A stretch of DNA of 64,000 bases. Origin: Micromonospora tulbaghiae (GTDB lineage: Bacteria > Actinomycetota > Actinomycetes > Mycobacteriales > Micromonosporaceae). Position numbers and translations under genes: made by a program. Below the pieces are notes generated by a model, which saw only the letters and a program-made list of their open reading frames with translations, made no database searches and was not told where the DNA came from. Position 1 is the first letter of the stretch. The number at the start of each line of letters is the position of its first letter. Shown here one piece after another: positions 8,710-15,467 of this stretch. Location: contig NZ_FMCQ01000002.1 in assembly GCF_900091605.1 (NCBI RefSeq), forward strand, positions 496,001 to 560,000, read 5' to 3'.

Positions 8710-9564
8710 TCAGGAGGCGGCCGACGGCGACGGCACCGCCACCGACCCGCTGCCGGGCTTGAAGTCGGCCGGGACCGGCCGCCCCGGGTAGTACTCGGCC
8801 TGCAGACGGCTCCACGTGCCGTCGGCGATCACCTCGTCCAGGCCCTTGTTCAGCGCCTCGCGCAGCTTGTCGTCGCCCTTGGCCACCGCGTACGCGGTCG
8901 GGGTGGGGCTGAGCTGCTTCGCCGCGACCTTGATCTTGCCGTTGCTGTCGGCGGCGGACTTGTCGCCGATCTCGGCCGGGGCGATCCAGGCGTCGGCCGT
9001 GCCGGCCTTGAGCTGGTTGATCGCGCTGTTGTAGTCCGGCACCCGCACCGGGTCGAGGTTCTGCTTGGTGGCGTAGTCGTCCTGCACGGTGCCCTGGACG
9101 ACCACGACCCGCTTGCCGGTGAGCTGGTCGAACCCGGTGATCGAGGAGCCGGCGGGCACGTCCAGGCCGAAGTAGCCGAAGTCGTAGCCGTTGCCGAAGT
9201 CGACTGTCTTCTTCCGCGCCTCGGTGATCGTGATCGAGGAGCTGCCCACGTCGAACTTGCCGCTGTTGACCTGGGCGAGCAGGCCGGAGAAGTCGGTGCC
9301 GACGAACTCCACCTTCAGGCCGATCTTGTCGGCCACGGCACGCAGCAGCTCGTTGTCGAAGCCGGTGAACTTCCCGTCCTTGAGGAAGACGTTCGGCGGG
9401 GCGTCGGTGAGCGTGCCGGCGCGGATCACGCCGGGCTGGAGCAGGCCGTACGGGTTGTCGGCCGCGGCGGTGTCGTCGTTGCCGCAGGCCGTGAGCGCGG
9501 TGACGGCGAGCAGGGCGGCCGCGCCGACGGCGGCGGCACGGGTCAGGACGGTACGGAAACGCAC
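8710..9564 (-). CDS. Amino-acid ABC transporter substrate-binding lipoprotein (family 3)
   Basis: 284 aa. Hydrophobic signal and lipobox LTAC with Cys27. The mature protein has the SBP family-3 (PF00497) pattern: APPNVFLKDGKFTGFDNELL, the domain-2 entry FDVGSSSITITEARKKTVDF, and KRVVVVQGTVQDDYA. GTG at 9564 is chosen because GGAGAG lies about 6 nt upstream; longer frames start in the leader. Upstream are an attenuator-like hairpin, a Cys-bearing leader peptide and a SAM-IV-like aptamer, pointing to cystine, methionine or a relative as ligand. Confidence 0.92.
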   Translation of the reverse strand: MRFRTVLTRAAAVGAAALLAVTALTACGNDDTAAADNPYGLLQPGVIRAGTLTDAPPNVFLKDGKFTGFDNELLRAVADKIGLKVEFVGTDFSGLLAQVNSGKFDVGSSSITITEARKKTVDFGNGYDFGYFGLDVPAGSSITGFDQLTGKRVVVVQGTVQDDYATKQNLDPVRVPDYNSAINQLKAGTADAWIAPAEIGDKSAADSNGKIKVAAKQLSPTPTAYAVAKGDDKLREALNKGLDEVIADGTWSRLQAEYYPGRPVPADFKPGSGSVAVPSPSAAS

Positions 9565-9606
9565 GATGTCTCTCCAGAGTGGATGGACGCGCGGCGCGCG
9601 TCGACG

Positions 9607-9635
9607 CCGGCCCGCCGGACGGACGGCCGGGCCGG
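9607..9635 (-). terminator. Attenuator-like hairpin in the ABC-operon leader
   Basis: CCGGCCCG (9607-9614) and CGGGCCGG (9628-9635) form a perfect 8-bp stem between the leader-peptide stop and the binding-protein start. No U-tract follows, as usual in high-GC actinomycetes. Its position suits attenuation or start-site masking coupled to translation of the leader peptide; function is inference. Confidence 0.4.
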
Positions 9636-9671
9636 AGAAGGGTGGATCGGGGAAAGGAGGGTGGCGTTCGC

Positions 9672-9797
9672 TCAGCGCGCGAGGCGACAGGCGTCGCTGC
9701 ACACCCGCATCAGGTCGACGTGACGGCGCTTGACCAGCGCGAAGCGGGCCGGGTACGCGGCGACGTCGCCGGAGGGGGTGGAGGTTGGTGCAGACAT
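9672..9797 (-). CDS. Cysteine-containing regulatory leader peptide
   Basis: 41 aa. The C-terminus RRHVDLMRVCSDACRLAR matches the pattern of the short 'putative leader peptides' found in actinomycetes before sulfur-metabolism operons (consensus about SRRHVDL-R-x-S-x-x-C-R). AGGGAG lies 5 nt before the ATG. Two Cys codons sit close to the stop, consistent with ribosome stalling when Cys-tRNA is low, followed by a hairpin at 9607-9635. It lies between the SAM-IV-like aptamer and the amino-acid importer. The class is known; the specific mechanism is inferred. Confidence 0.75.
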   Translation of the reverse strand: MSAPTSTPSGDVAAYPARFALVKRRHVDLMRVCSDACRLAR

Positions 9798-9819
9798 CGG
9801 TCTCCCTGGTCTGTTGCTG

Positions 9820-9941
9820 ACCTGGGTGCCAGGCCACGCTTGCACCGGCGGCTGCCGGTGCCTGGTCTTCACCCGGGGCACCCCACCGCGGAGGAGGGTT
9901 GCCGGCCAGCGAGCCGGGGCTTCGCGCTGGCGCTCATGACC
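9820..9941 (-). ncRNA. SAM-IV-like S-adenosylmethionine riboswitch
   Basis: On the minus strand the core runs 9941 to 9864: GGTCATGAGCGCCAGCG, then AAGCCCCGGCTCGCTGGC, CGGCAACCCTCCTCCGCGG and GGGGTGCCCCGGGTGAAGACC. The terminal GGTC/GACC pair closes P1, and the GCCAGCG/CGCTGGC arms and GGCAACC core match the actinobacterial SAM-IV class (Rfam RF00634) as I recall it. Downstream hairpins GCACCGGC/GCCGGTGC and CCTGG/CCAGG follow, as expected for the extra SAM-IV elements. Predicted to shut off the importer when SAM is abundant. Confidence 0.8.
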
Positions 9942-10010
9942 TGCCCAGAAGGCTAGCAGCACCGCCGTGGCTGCCGTCCAGCCGTTATGACCACCCTCAC
10001 GCCCGGGGCC

Positions 10011-11486
10011 TTACCGCCGGGCCGGGACGACCGGCGCGTCCCGGCCGGTGCCGTGCCGCGACGGGCTGCGCTGCTCGTGGTAGTCCTGCTCCACGTTGAC
10101 GGTCCAGACGTCGTGCTCCGCGCCGTGCGCGATGTTCTCCGCGGTCAGCATCGCCGTCAGCATCGAGTGGTCGGCGTTGTTGTACCGGTGCATGCCGTTG
10201 CGGCCGACCGGGTGCACGTTCGGCACGTACGCGGCCAGCCAGTCCCGGATCACGTCGACGTTGTGCTGGTACCGCTCGTCGTAGACCGGGTAGGCCTTCG
10301 GCATCCGGACCACGTAGCCCGCCTCCACGCACCCGGGCTTGACCAGGCCCAGCCGCTCCAGCTCGGCGGTGGCGAACCCGACCAGTTCGGCGTCCGGCGT
10401 CCGCCACATCTCGTCGCCCTCGAACACGAAGTACTCCAGCCCCAGGCAGGTCCGCCCGTCCTTGACCAGGTACGGCGACCACGAGCCGAAGTTCTGGATC
10501 CGGCCCACCCGGGCCGCCGGGTCGTGCACGTAGATCCAGTTGTCCGGGAACGAGAACTCCTCCGGCACCACCAGCGCCACGGTCAGGAAGTCCCGGTACC
10601 GCAGGTCGTCGGCGGCGGCCCGCACCTCGGGCGGCGCCTCCGGGCGCATCGCCCGCACCAGCGCGGAGATCGGCATCGAGGAGATCACGTGCGCGGCCGG
10701 CTCCGTGCGCTCCCCGCCGGCGTCGGCCACCGTCACCGCGGTGGCCCGCCGCGCGGCCGGATCGCGGTGCACCTCGGTCACCCAGGCGCCGGTACGCACC
10801 GTGCCGCCGCGCCTGGCGACCTCCTCGGCGCAGCGCTCCCACATCATCCCCGGGCCGTGCTTCGGGTACTGGAACTCCTCGATCAGGCTGGTCACGTCCG
10901 TGCGGTTGCGCCGGGGCAGCAGCGCGTTGCGCATCGCCGTCGCCAGCGACAGGTTCTTGATCCGCTGGGCGGCCCAGTCGGCCTGCAACCGGTCCGCCGG
11001 CATCCCCCAGACCTTCTCCGTGTACGTCTTGAAGAAGATCGAGTAGAGCCGCCAGCCGAACCGCGCCGACACCCACCCCTCGAAGTGCGACTGGTCCTTC
11101 GGCGGGCGCAGCCGGGCCCGGCCGTACGAGCCCAGACAGCGTGCCGCCTCCAGCAGCCCGAGGTTGCGCAGCGCGTTCCCGGCGTTGAGCGGGTAGTCGA
11201 ACAGCGCGCCCCGGTAGTAGATCCGGCTCATCCGCGGCCGGAGCAGGAAGTCCTCGTCCGGCAGGATCTCGTGCCAGAAGTCCTCGACCCGGGCCACCTT
11301 CGTGAAGAAGCGGTGCCCTCCGATGTCGAACCGCCAGCCGTCACGCTCCACCGTCCGGCTGATCCCGCCGACCACGTCATCGGCCTCGTAGACCCGGACC
11401 GGCCGACCGTGCCGCAGCAACTCGTACGCGGCGGTCAACCCGGCCGGTCCCGCCCCGATGATCACGGTTCCGTCGCCATCACCCAT
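10011..11486 (-). CDS. FAD-dependent oxidoreductase, UDP-galactopyranose-mutase-like
   Basis: 491 aa. The N-terminal dinucleotide-binding motif [17 protein letters not shown] (about 8-24), the second FAD motif [10 protein letters not shown] and FDIGGHRFF are intact. The [10 protein letters not shown] and GMPADRL segments are typical of UDP-galactopyranose-mutase-like NAD(P)/FAD enzymes that act on nucleotide or lipid-linked sugars. Length is about 100 aa more than classical Glf, so true mutase activity is not assured. Divergent from a PIG-V-type mannosyltransferase, suggesting a cell-envelope glycan role. The ribosome site is weak. Confidence 0.8.
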   Translation of the reverse strand: MGDGDGTVIIGAGPAGLTAAYELLRHGRPVRVYEADDVVGGISRTVERDGWRFDIGGHRFFTKVARVEDFWHEILPDEDFLLRPRMSRIYYRGALFDYPLNAGNALRNLGLLEAARCLGSYGRARLRPPKDQSHFEGWVSARFGWRLYSIFFKTYTEKVWGMPADRLQADWAAQRIKNLSLATAMRNALLPRRNRTDVTSLIEEFQYPKHGPGMMWERCAEEVARRGGTVRTGAWVTEVHRDPAARRATAVTVADAGGERTEPAAHVISSMPISALVRAMRPEAPPEVRAAADDLRYRDFLTVALVVPEEFSFPDNWIYVHDPAARVGRIQNFGSWSPYLVKDGRTCLGLEYFVFEGDEMWRTPDAELVGFATAELERLGLVKPGCVEAGYVVRMPKAYPVYDERYQHNVDVIRDWLAAYVPNVHPVGRNGMHRYNNADHSMLTAMLTAENIAHGAEHDVWTVNVEQDYHEQRSPSRHGTGRDAPVVPARR

Positions 11487-11785
11487 GCCGTCCGCGCCCC
11501 CCGCCGCCAGCCTGCCGATGCGGCACCGCCCTTACCCGTCCTGCCGGCAACTTCACCTGCCGGCCCACACCGATCCGCCGGCCGCTCAGCCCTCTCACCG
11601 CCCCGCTCGGCCCCGTCGATCATGAAGTTGACGGTGTCTGGCGTCCGATTTGTCGCCGCCAACCTCATGATCGACGTGGCCGGGGCCGGGGCCGGGGCCG
11701 TGCGGGTGTGGGCGGGGCCGGATGGGGAATGCGGGCCGGGTTTCCGGCCGGGCACGTCGGCCAGGGGCCGACCGGTGGGAGCGTG
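11487..11785. other. Divergent intergenic region with a dispersed palindrome
   Basis: 299 bp between the FAD oxidoreductase and the PIG-V gene. It must hold both promoters, but none is obvious. The main recognisable structure is the GATCATGAAGTT-family palindrome at 11615-11675. Confidence 0.6.
11615..11675. repeat. Dispersed palindrome, GATCATGAAGTT family (copy 1)
   Basis: GTCGATCATGAAGTT (11615-11629) pairs with AACCTCATGATCGAC (11661-11675) at 14 of 15 positions, enclosing a 31-nt centre. Related elements are at 61012-61068 and 61108-61162 and a half element at 25514-25528. All are intergenic. Confidence 0.8.
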
Positions 11786-13066
11786 ATGGCGGACGAGCGG
11801 CGGGCCGACGCCGGCGGCACGGCCGGGGCCGGCCGCGCGGGCGGCCACCGCGGCGTTGCGCGCTCCGGGCGTACCCGGTGGTGGACGCGCGCGTCCTCGG
11901 CGGCCCGCCGGGTGCCCGAGCCCTGGGGATTCGTGCTCGCCGTCTTCGTCGGCTCGAAGCTCGTGCTCACCCTGGTCGGCGTGCTGGTGCTCACCGCCTG
12001 GGACGGGGTGCCGGGCGCACCGCCGGCGGACGAGACCGGCATGCGGGAGCAGCAGGACGCGATCTCGTCGCACCGCTGGATCTCGCTCTGGTTCGCCTGG
12101 GACTCGTTCCTCTACGACCACCTGGCCCGGCTGCCGCTGGACCGGCCCTGGACCGACTTCGGCTTCCCGCTGCTCTACCCGTTCCTGGCCCGGCCGCTCG
12201 CGCCGCTGCTCGGCGGGCACACCGCCTGGGCGCTGCTGCTGATCAGCAACGTGGCGCTGGTGTTCCAGCTCTACTTCGCGTACCGGCTGGGGGGCCGGCT
12301 GCTCGGCGGCGCCGGACCGGACGACGCCCGGCGAGCGGTCCGGTACCTGCTGCTCCTGCCGACCGCGTTCCTGTTCCAGGCGGCGCTCACCGAGTCGTTG
12401 TTCGTCTGCCTCGCGCTGGCCGCCTTCTGGTACGCCGAGCGGAGCCGCTGGCTGCTCGTCGGCGTGATCGGTTACTTCCTGGCGATGAGCCGCTCGGTCG
12501 GCTTCCTCGTGGTGGTGCCGCTGGCGCTGGTGCTGCTGCGCGAGCACGGCTGGCGGGCCGGACCCCGGGCGTGGCCGCGCCTGCTGCGCCAGGGCTGGCC
12601 GCTGCTGCTGGTGCCGGCGGGCTGGCTGACGTTCATGGCGTTCTGCCGCTGGCAGAGCGGCGACTGGTTCGCCTACCAGCACGCCCAGGAGACCGGCTGG
12701 GGGATCCGGCTGCAGAACCCCCTGGGAGTGGCCGGTTCCGCGCTGTTCGGCGGCAACTCCGCCGACGCGCTGCGGGTCTGGATCGCCGTGGCGATGGTGG
12801 CGGTCGCGGCCGTCGGGCTGCGCCGCCGGGCCGACTGGCCGTATCTGGTCTACACGCTCGTCGTGGTGCTGGTGCCGCTGTCGATGGGGCCGCCGGTGTA
12901 CAAGAGCCTGCTGCGCTACCTGCTCGCCGCCTTCCCGGTCGCGTTCGTGCTGGCCCGCTGGGCGCGGCGGCCCGGCCTCGACGGCTGGCTCACCGCCGCG
13001 CTGGCGCTGCTCCAGGGTGCGTTGTTCGCGGTCTGGCTCACCTACTGGACCCACCTGATCATCTGA
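11786..13066 (+). CDS. PIG-V-like GT-C mannosyltransferase family membrane protein
   Basis: 426 aa, about ten membrane segments. A luminal/extracytoplasmic WDSFLYDHLARLP motif (about residue 110) after the first membrane segment fits the acidic catalytic loop of GT-C polyprenyl-phosphate-mannose-dependent transferases of the PIG-V type; FPLLYPFLARP and LLPTAFLFQAALTESLFV are further family features. ATG 11786 chosen for GGTGGGAG just upstream. Divergent from the FAD oxidoreductase; both could modify envelope glycans. Sugar donor and acceptor are not known. Confidence 0.8.
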   Translation: MADERRADAGGTAGAGRAGGHRGVARSGRTRWWTRASSAARRVPEPWGFVLAVFVGSKLVLTLVGVLVLTAWDGVPGAPPADETGMREQQDAISSHRWISLWFAWDSFLYDHLARLPLDRPWTDFGFPLLYPFLARPLAPLLGGHTAWALLLISNVALVFQLYFAYRLGGRLLGGAGPDDARRAVRYLLLLPTAFLFQAALTESLFVCLALAAFWYAERSRWLLVGVIGYFLAMSRSVGFLVVVPLALVLLREHGWRAGPRAWPRLLRQGWPLLLVPAGWLTFMAFCRWQSGDWFAYQHAQETGWGIRLQNPLGVAGSALFGGNSADALRVWIAVAMVAVAAVGLRRRADWPYLVYTLVVVLVPLSMGPPVYKSLLRYLLAAFPVAFVLARWARRPGLDGWLTAALALLQGALFAVWLTYWTHLII

Positions 13067-13115
13067 CCGCCGTCGCCACCGCGCGGGACGGCCGGGCGGG
13101 CCGCAGAATGGGCGG

Positions 13116-13583
13116 ATGACCGATCGGCGGGTGACCCTGGACGACCTCGGTGCGTGGTTGATCAAGGGCAACGCCGATGCGGCGGACCTGACGGCCCGCT
13201 TCGCCGCCGACCCGCGCGTGACCGGCTGGTGCGTCCGCCCCGGCTACCGGGTACGCCTGATGCGCGCCGGCCAGCCGGTGGTGTTCTGGGCCAGCGGCAG
13301 CCGGGGCCGGGTGCCGTACGGCGTCTGGGGAGTCGGCCGGATCGCCGCCGCTTCCGAGCCCGGTGCGCCGGGCCGGCCGTGGACCGCGCCGCTGGACCTG
13401 ACGATCCTGGACGAGCCGCTGCGGGTACGCCGCGACCTGCTGCGGGCCGACCCGCGGCTGGCCGGCGCGGAGGTGCTGCGGCAACCGCAGGCGGCGAACC
13501 CGTCCTACCTGACCGTGGCCCAGTTCGAGGCACTGTGCGGCTACCTGCCCGACGGGGCGCATGGGCCGGGAGCTGCGGGGTAG
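13116..13583 (+). CDS. EVE/PUA-like-fold protein
   Basis: 155 aa. WLIKGN near the N-terminus, then VVFWASGSRG...YGVWGVGRI in the middle and NPSYLTVAQFEAL near the end follow the layout of EVE-domain proteins (W..KG, aromatic cage strand, 'NPs.lt..e...l'), a PUA-like fold that reads modified bases in nucleic acids. Similarity is by eye and remote. No Shine-Dalgarno is seen; CAGAAT six nt before the ATG suggests a leaderless transcript. It lies 31 bp before hflX. Confidence 0.5.
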   Translation: MTDRRVTLDDLGAWLIKGNADAADLTARFAADPRVTGWCVRPGYRVRLMRAGQPVVFWASGSRGRVPYGVWGVGRIAAASEPGAPGRPWTAPLDLTILDEPLRVRRDLLRADPRLAGAEVLRQPQAANPSYLTVAQFEALCGYLPDGAHGPGAAG

Positions 13584-13614
13584 ATCGGAGCCACCTTCAG
13601 AGGCGAGGTGGGCG

Positions 13615-14760
13615 ATGGCCGGGACGTGGTTGATGGGCGACGCCGCCGCGACGGCGGGACGGCGGCCGACGGCCGTGCTGGTCGCGGTGCACCCGGAGCA
13701 GAGCGACGGCAGCGGCCCGGGAAGTGACACCTCGCTCGCGGAGCTGCGGCGCCTGGCCGACACCGACGGGCTCGCCGTCGCCGGCGCGGTGGTGCAGAAC
13801 CGCGCCAAGCCGGACCCGGCCACCTTCGTGGGCGCGGGCAAGGCGGACGAGCTGGCGGAGGTGGCCGCCCGCAACCGGGCCGACGTGGTGATCGCCGACG
13901 GGGAGCTGAGCCCCGGCCAGGTGCGCAACCTGGAGGAGCGAACCGGGGTACGGGTGGTGGACCGCACCGCGCTCATCCTGGACATCTTCTCCGAGCACGC
14001 CCGCACCAGCGAGGGCCGGCTGCAGGTCGAACTGGCCCAGATCGCGTACCAGTTGCCCCGGCTGCGCGGCGACGGCCGGTCGATGTCCCGGGTGGGCGGT
14101 GGCCGGATGGCCGGCGGCGCCGGCATGGGCGTGCGCGGCCCCGGTGAGATGAAGCTGGAGACGCAGCGACGCCGGCTGCGGCAGCGGGCCACCCGGCTGC
14201 GCGGCAACGTGGCCGAGCTGTCCCGGCGCCGGGAACGCCGACGGGGGCGGCGGGCCCGCAACCGTGTGCCCTCGGTCGCGATCACCGGCTATACGAACGC
14301 CGGGAAATCCGCCCTGCTCAACCGTCTGACCGGCGCCGACGCGCCGGTGCAGGACGTCCTGTTCGCCACGCTCGACCCGACGGTCCGGCGGATCTCCACC
14401 GGCGATCTCACCTACACCGTCACCGACACGGTGGGCTTCGTCCGGCACCTGCCGCACCAGCTCGTGGACGCGTTCCGTTCGACGCTGGAGGAGGTGACCG
14501 GCGCCGACCTCGTGCTACACGTGGTCGACGCCTCGGCTCCGGACGCGCTGGAGCAGATCACCACCGTGCACGGCGTCCTGCACGAGATCGGCGCCGGGGA
14601 CCTGCCCGAGCTGCTCGTGCTCAACAAGATCGACGTTGCGCCGCCGGAGTGGGTGGACGCGCTCTGCCGGGCCTGCCCGGAGGCGGTGCCGGTGTCGGCG
14701 GTGACCGGTGAGGGCGTCGACCGCCTGCGCGCCGAACTGGCCGCCCGGCTGAGTCGCTGA
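13615..14760 (+). CDS. hflX: Ribosome-associated GTPase HflX
   Basis: 381 aa. N-terminal glycine-rich domain with FVGAGKADEL and VIADGELSPGQVRNLEE; then ALILDIFSEHARTSEGRLQV and the linker ARTSEG...QLPRLRG typical of HflX. G-motifs: G1 GYTNAGKS (about 225-232), G3 DTVGF, G4 NKID. HflX binds the 50S subunit and rescues or splits stalled ribosomes. ATG 13615 is chosen for GAGGTG 5 nt upstream and because it avoids overlapping the upstream stop. C-terminus is short. Family call firm; it may be one of two paralogues in the genome. Confidence 0.95.
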   Translation: MAGTWLMGDAAATAGRRPTAVLVAVHPEQSDGSGPGSDTSLAELRRLADTDGLAVAGAVVQNRAKPDPATFVGAGKADELAEVAARNRADVVIADGELSPGQVRNLEERTGVRVVDRTALILDIFSEHARTSEGRLQVELAQIAYQLPRLRGDGRSMSRVGGGRMAGGAGMGVRGPGEMKLETQRRRLRQRATRLRGNVAELSRRRERRRGRRARNRVPSVAITGYTNAGKSALLNRLTGADAPVQDVLFATLDPTVRRISTGDLTYTVTDTVGFVRHLPHQLVDAFRSTLEEVTGADLVLHVVDASAPDALEQITTVHGVLHEIGAGDLPELLVLNKIDVAPPEWVDALCRACPEAVPVSAVTGEGVDRLRAELAARLSR

Positions 14761-14839
14761 TCTCGATCCGGGGATCCGGACGGATTCGGCTCCCCGGCCG
14801 CAGTGAGCACGGAAGACTTCGGCAACGGAGGTGTCACTC

Positions 14840-15292
14840 ATGGCCGGTTCTTCCCGCGTCGCCCGCAACGCGCCCGCGTCCCCGGTACGCCGGGCCGCCC
14901 TGGTGGTCGGCATCGTCTTCCTGGTGGTGGGCGTGCTGGGGTTCATCCCCGGCATCACCACGAACTACGACACGATGATGTTCGCCGGGCACGAGTCACG
15001 GGCGAAACTGCTGGGCCTGTTCCAGGTGTCGGTCCTGCACAACATCGTGCACCTGCTCTTCGGCGTGGCCGGGCTGGCGCTGTCCCGGACGGTCTCCGGC
15101 GCCCGCGCGTACCTGATCGGCGGCGGCGCCATCTACCTGGTGCTCTGGCTCTACGGCCTGGTGATCGACCACGACAGCGGCGCCAACTTCGTGCCGCTCA
15201 ACGGCGCCGACAACTGGCTGCACCTGTTCCTCGGCGTCGGCATGATCGCCCTCGGGGTGGCGCTCACCCGCCGCCCGGGGCGTCGCGCCTGA
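14840..15292 (+). CDS. DUF4383 membrane protein
   Basis: 150 aa with four predicted membrane segments. Signatures: HNIVHLLFGVAGLALS (about 66-81), AIYLVLWLYGL, and NWLHLFLGVGMIALG near the end, which define DUF4383, a family of unknown function common in actinomycetes. GGAGGTG lies 7 nt before the ATG. It stands alone in its own direction, with a strong bidirectional hairpin beyond its end. Confidence 0.9.
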   Translation: MAGSSRVARNAPASPVRRAALVVGIVFLVVGVLGFIPGITTNYDTMMFAGHESRAKLLGLFQVSVLHNIVHLLFGVAGLALSRTVSGARAYLIGGGAIYLVLWLYGLVIDHDSGANFVPLNGADNWLHLFLGVGMIALGVALTRRPGRRA

Positions 15293-15408
15293 CAGCCCGC
15301 CCGGGCGTCGCGCCTCACAACCCGCCCCGGACTCGCCGCGCCTGACAACCCGACGCGCCGGGCGTGGTAGCCGACTCGGTCGGGACGCACGAGTTCTGCC
15401 CTGAGACG

Positions 15409-15440
15409 GCGGGCCGGCGCGCATCCGCGTACCGGCCCGC
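15409..15440. terminator. Bidirectional hairpin terminator
   Basis: GCGGGCCGG (15409-15417) and CCGGCCCGC (15432-15440) form a 9-bp stem, extended by an inner CGCG/CGCG pair. It lies between the convergent DUF4383 and DUF6493 genes. No U-tract. Confidence 0.65.
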
Positions 15441-15467
15441 TGCCCGCTCGGGTGACGAGGCGTAGGT

